From NCBI GenBank assembly GCA_002787615.1, contig PCXJ01000079.1, positions 576-8,575 on the forward strand: a DNA stretch of 8,000 nucleotides. The letters are read 5' to 3'. The notes under the pieces were generated by a model that saw nothing but the letters and a program-made list of their open reading frames with translations, was not told the DNA's origin and searched no databases. Position 1 is the stretch's first letter. Each line of letters begins with the position of its first letter. Both the position numbers and the translations under genes were made by a program. The stretch comes from Alphaproteobacteria bacterium CG11_big_fil_rev_8_21_14_0_20_44_7 (lineage in GTDB: Bacteria > Pseudomonadota > Alphaproteobacteria > Rickettsiales > 21-14-0-20-44-7). Shown piece after piece: positions 5,511-8,000 of this stretch.

Positions 5511-6445
5511 ATATTGTCGGACATGAAGAAGCGTGGAAAATACTCTGCTCCGCCGATAAGAACCGAGCGCATAGCTTCTTATTGGAAGGGAAAAGGGGCA
5601 TCGGCAAATCCGGCCTTGCTATGAAATTTGCCGAAGAAACTCTGGGCAATAAGGAACGCGTCCGACAAGGCTCGCATTCAGACTTCCTGCTTGTTGAACG
5701 CAAATTTGACGAAAAGAGTGGCAAGAAAAAGCGTGATATATTGGTTGATGATGCGCGCAAAGTCGCCAATTTCCTGTCTCTCACCCCCGCAGAAAGCGAT
5801 TATCGCGTGGTAATTATCGATTCTGCCGATGAGCTTAACAATCAAGCTGCTAATTCCGTGCTGAAAATCGTTGAAGAGCCACCCAAGCGCTCTATCGTCA
5901 TCCTGCTCTCACATGGCGGGCATGTGCTGCCGACCATTCGCTCGCGCTGCGTTTCAATCAGGCTGAAAGCGCTCGGCGACAAGGAAATGGAGAGCATCCT
6001 GTCTAATATATTGGACGCTTCTACCAGTGATATTGAGCTTCTAAAGCTGGTAGCGGAAGGCTCGCCGGGAATCGCCCGCAATATTTATGATGGTGACGGG
6101 TTGTGGATTCTGCATGAGCTGGTAGAAATTATTGATGGATTTCCTGAATTTAACTATCCGCGTACAAATAAATTTGCCGAGAGGATAGTTAAAAACGAGG
6201 AAGGCTGGCGAATATTTAATTATATCTTTGATTGGGTTTTGACAAAATCAGCAAAATCGGCGGCCACTGGAAAAGCGCTCTCTCTTGATGGGTATGATTT
6301 AACCCGCAACCTCTCAAACCTAGCTAAGTTACTGAGTTTTGAGGGAGAATGGCGAAATGTTTCACGTGAAACATCCGTATTTAACCTCGATAATAAGCAG
6401 GTAATCGTAAATATCTTGCACAAATTAAGCGAATGTTATAGGTAA
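5507..6445 (+). CDS. holB: DNA polymerase III delta' subunit (clamp loader)
   Basis: Delta' is the stator of the clamp loader that opens the beta sliding clamp at the fork. The 312 residues start NIVGHEEAW, as in alphaproteobacterial HolB. An intact Walker A-type loop GKRGIGKS is at 28-35, the segment HSDFLLVERKFDEKSGK at 57-73, a Walker B-like VVIIDSADELN at 101-111, ANSVLKIVEEPP at 115-126, and the SRC motif at 146-148. The four-Cys zinc module of E. coli delta' is absent; there is no Cys between residues 15 and 147. As I recall, this is usual in the class. The C-terminal helical domain (about 200-312) is divergent and carries NVSRETS (284-290), encoded by the second parS site. The ATG overlaps the rnd stop (ATGA). 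In many alphaproteobacteria tmk precedes holB; here rnd does. Confidence 0.93.
   Translation: MNIVGHEEAWKILCSADKNRAHSFLLEGKRGIGKSGLAMKFAEETLGNKERVRQGSHSDFLLVERKFDEKSGKKKRDILVDDARKVANFLSLTPAESDYRVVIIDSADELNNQAANSVLKIVEEPPKRSIVILLSHGGHVLPTIRSRCVSIRLKALGDKEMESILSNILDASTSDIELLKLVAEGSPGIARNIYDGDGLWILHELVEIIDGFPEFNYPRTNKFAERIVKNEEGWRIFNYIFDWVLTKSAKSAATGKALSLDGYDLTRNLSNLAKLLSFEGEWRNVSRETSVFNLDNKQVIVNILHKLSECYR
6358..6373. other. parS: parS site 2 (ParB-binding centromere element)
   Basis: A second exact copy of TGTTTCACGTGAAACA, 1,205 bp downstream of the first, near the 3' end of holB. The reading frame relative to the palindrome is the same, again giving N-V-S-R-E-T-S. Two perfect sites this close point to a ParB loading region near the chromosome origin. 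Confidence 0.92.
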
Positions 6446-6468
6446 TTCTCTCACATTATTTATGAGCC

Positions 6469-7980
6469 ATGGAAGAAAGAAAATTTTATATCACCACCCC
6501 GATTTATTACGTAAATGACCGCCCGCATATCGGCCATGCCTACACCACCATTGCCTGCGATATTATGGCGCGTTTCATGAGAATTGACGGGGCACAGGTA
6601 AAATTCCTCACCGGAACCGATGAGCATGGGCAAAAGGTTGAGCAATCTGCCGCCAAAAACAATACTACCCCGCAGGAATGGGCGGACACAAATTCGCAAC
6701 ATTTTCATGATTTGCTGGCGGCGCTAAATATCACAAATGATGATTTTATTCGCACCACCGAGGAACGCCACAAGCAAGGTGCGCAGGCTTTTTGGAAGGC
6801 GATTGAGAAGAATGGATATATCTATAAGGATAGCTATTCGGGCTGGTATTCGGTACGTGATGAGGCTTATTATCAGGAAGCCGAGCTGATTGACGGCAAA
6901 GCACCGACAGGGGCAGATGTCGAATGGGTGGAAGAGCCAAGCTATTTCTTCAAGCTTTCAGCCTTTCAGGATGCGTTGTTAGAATTTTACGAGGAGAATC
7001 CGGCCTTTATAGCGCCGGAAGGACGTAAAAACGAGGTATTATCCTTCGTGAAGGGCGGATTGAAGGATTTGTCGGTTTCGCGTACCACCTTCAAATGGGG
7101 GATTCCCGTTCCGGGTGACGAAGAGCATGTGATGTATGTCTGGCTGGACGCGCTGACAAATTACATAACCGCGCTCGGCTATCCGTTCAAAACCGATTTC
7201 TGGCCGGCAAGCATTCATATTGTCGGTAAGGATATCTTGCGCTTCCACGCGGTTTATTGGCCGGCATTCCTGATGGCTGCAGGCGTTGAGCTGCCAAAAC
7301 GCATATTCGCGCATGGCTGGTGGACAAATGAAGGGCAGAAAATCAGCAAATCCTTGGGTAATGTCATTGACCCGTTCGCGCTGGCAGAGGAATTTGGCAT
7401 CGATCAGGTGCGATATTTTCTGATGCGGGAAATCCCATTTGGCAATGATGGTGATTTTTCACGCGAAAAGCTGATAGGCAGGGTGAACTCGGAATTGGCA
7501 AATAATATCGGCAACTTGGCGCAGCGCGTGCTTTCTATGATTAACAAGAATTGCGGTGGAGTATTGAAAAAAAATGGCTTCCACGAAATTGACAAGAAAC
7601 TACTCTCATTCGCCTTTGTGCATGCTGATAAGATACGCAATGAGATAGTTTATCACCAGCATTTCAGTCGCGCCTTGGAGCTTATCGGGCAAATTGCCAG
7701 CCGCGCTAATGAATATGTTGATGCCACCGAACCATGGAAACTCAAAAAAGAAGACCCGGAACGCATGGAAACGGTTTTATATACGCTGGCTGAGTGTTTG
7801 CGCCGAATTGGGCTGCTGCTGCAACCATTCACTCCGCAGGCTGCCGATAAATTGCTGAATCAGCTTGCAGTAGCGCAGGAACAAAGGCTATTTCACATGA
7901 TTGGGGCGGGAAATGCGCTGAAACCGGGGACTGAATTACCCGCGCCGGAAGGGATTTTCCCTAGATTTGAAGAAGAATAA
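6469..7980 (+). CDS. metG: Methionyl-tRNA synthetase
   Basis: Class I synthetase that charges initiator and elongator tRNA-Met. The 503 residues hold the Rossmann fold with ITTPIYYVNDRPHIGHAY (8-25; HIGH at 20-23), FLTGTDEHGQK (46-56), the connective peptide with GWYSVRDEAYYQEAEL (125-140), VWLDALTNY (224-232), the signature KISKS (291-295; consensus KMSKS), and the anticodon-binding helical domain with NEYVDATEPWKL (414-425). The zinc-knuckle cysteines of the connective peptide are missing, so it is the zinc-free type. There is no C-terminal tRNA-binding (Trbp111-like) domain. ATG 6469 follows holB by 23 bp without a Shine-Dalgarno; an out-of-frame ATG at 6462 overlaps it and would encode only 18 residues. 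Only 20 bp remain to the window edge; in related genomes tatD often follows. Confidence 0.97.
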   Translation: MEERKFYITTPIYYVNDRPHIGHAYTTIACDIMARFMRIDGAQVKFLTGTDEHGQKVEQSAAKNNTTPQEWADTNSQHFHDLLAALNITNDDFIRTTEERHKQGAQAFWKAIEKNGYIYKDSYSGWYSVRDEAYYQEAELIDGKAPTGADVEWVEEPSYFFKLSAFQDALLEFYEENPAFIAPEGRKNEVLSFVKGGLKDLSVSRTTFKWGIPVPGDEEHVMYVWLDALTNYITALGYPFKTDFWPASIHIVGKDILRFHAVYWPAFLMAAGVELPKRIFAHGWWTNEGQKISKSLGNVIDPFALAEEFGIDQVRYFLMREIPFGNDGDFSREKLIGRVNSELANNIGNLAQRVLSMINKNCGGVLKKNGFHEIDKKLLSFAFVHADKIRNEIVYHQHFSRALELIGQIASRANEYVDATEPWKLKKEDPERMETVLYTLAECLRRIGLLLQPFTPQAADKLLNQLAVAQEQRLFHMIGAGNALKPGTELPAPEGIFPRFEEE

Positions 7981-8000
7981 ACTTCATCTCAAGAAAGCAA

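Noticed and set aside
7455..7470. A third, degenerate parS-like sequence, TTTTTCACGCGAAAAG, in metG
   Set aside because: Only 12 of 16 positions match, with the central CG step and outer arms altered. It encodes DFSREK within a stretch conserved in MetRS proteins, so protein constraint explains it.

Overview
The window looks like a chromosomal housekeeping segment of an alphaproteobacterium with moderate GC content (estimated by eye, not computed). The protein families fit this: the aspartyl-tRNA synthetase with its RKRDHGELLFIDLRDHYG segment, the PRA-cyclohydrolase ending SCHVGYRSCFYR, and a DNA polymerase III delta' subunit without the zinc module. No species can be named from the sequence alone. 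A histidine-biosynthesis gene argues against the most reduced intracellular lineages.

Layout. A rho-independent terminator at the left edge closes an upstream gene. Two forward genes follow: an alpha/beta-hydrolase (78-839) and hisI (953-1429). The 202-bp gap before ppa holds the frameshifted, 5'-truncated remnant of a RelE/ParE-type toxin (about 1456-1571), and a good sigma70-like promoter for ppa starts at its stop codon. ppa (1632-2159) runs toward aspS (2436-4337, reverse). The 276-bp convergent gap is filled almost exactly by a 264-bp element bounded by 22-bp inverted repeats and packed with hairpins. aspS and rnd (4368-5510) diverge, with only 30 bp between start codons. rnd, holB (5507-6445) and metG (6469-7980) run forward as a tight cluster: rnd and holB overlap by ATGA, and holB and metG are 23 bp apart.

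The most notable signal is two perfect 16-bp parS palindromes (the ParB centromere site) 1,205 bp apart, one inside rnd and one inside holB. Both are read in the same frame and give the same NVSRETS peptide. They suggest that this stretch lies in the replication-origin-proximal partition region and is a ParB/CTP loading zone.

Functionally the genes serve information processing and central metabolism: charging tRNA with Asp (and, by one diagnostic His, perhaps also tRNA-Asn) and Met, tRNA 3'-end processing, clamp loading, pyrophosphate removal and histidine synthesis. I found no CRISPR array, tRNA or rRNA gene, complete mobile element or wholly new system. The less ordinary content is the parS pair, the toxin remnant and the inverted-repeat element.
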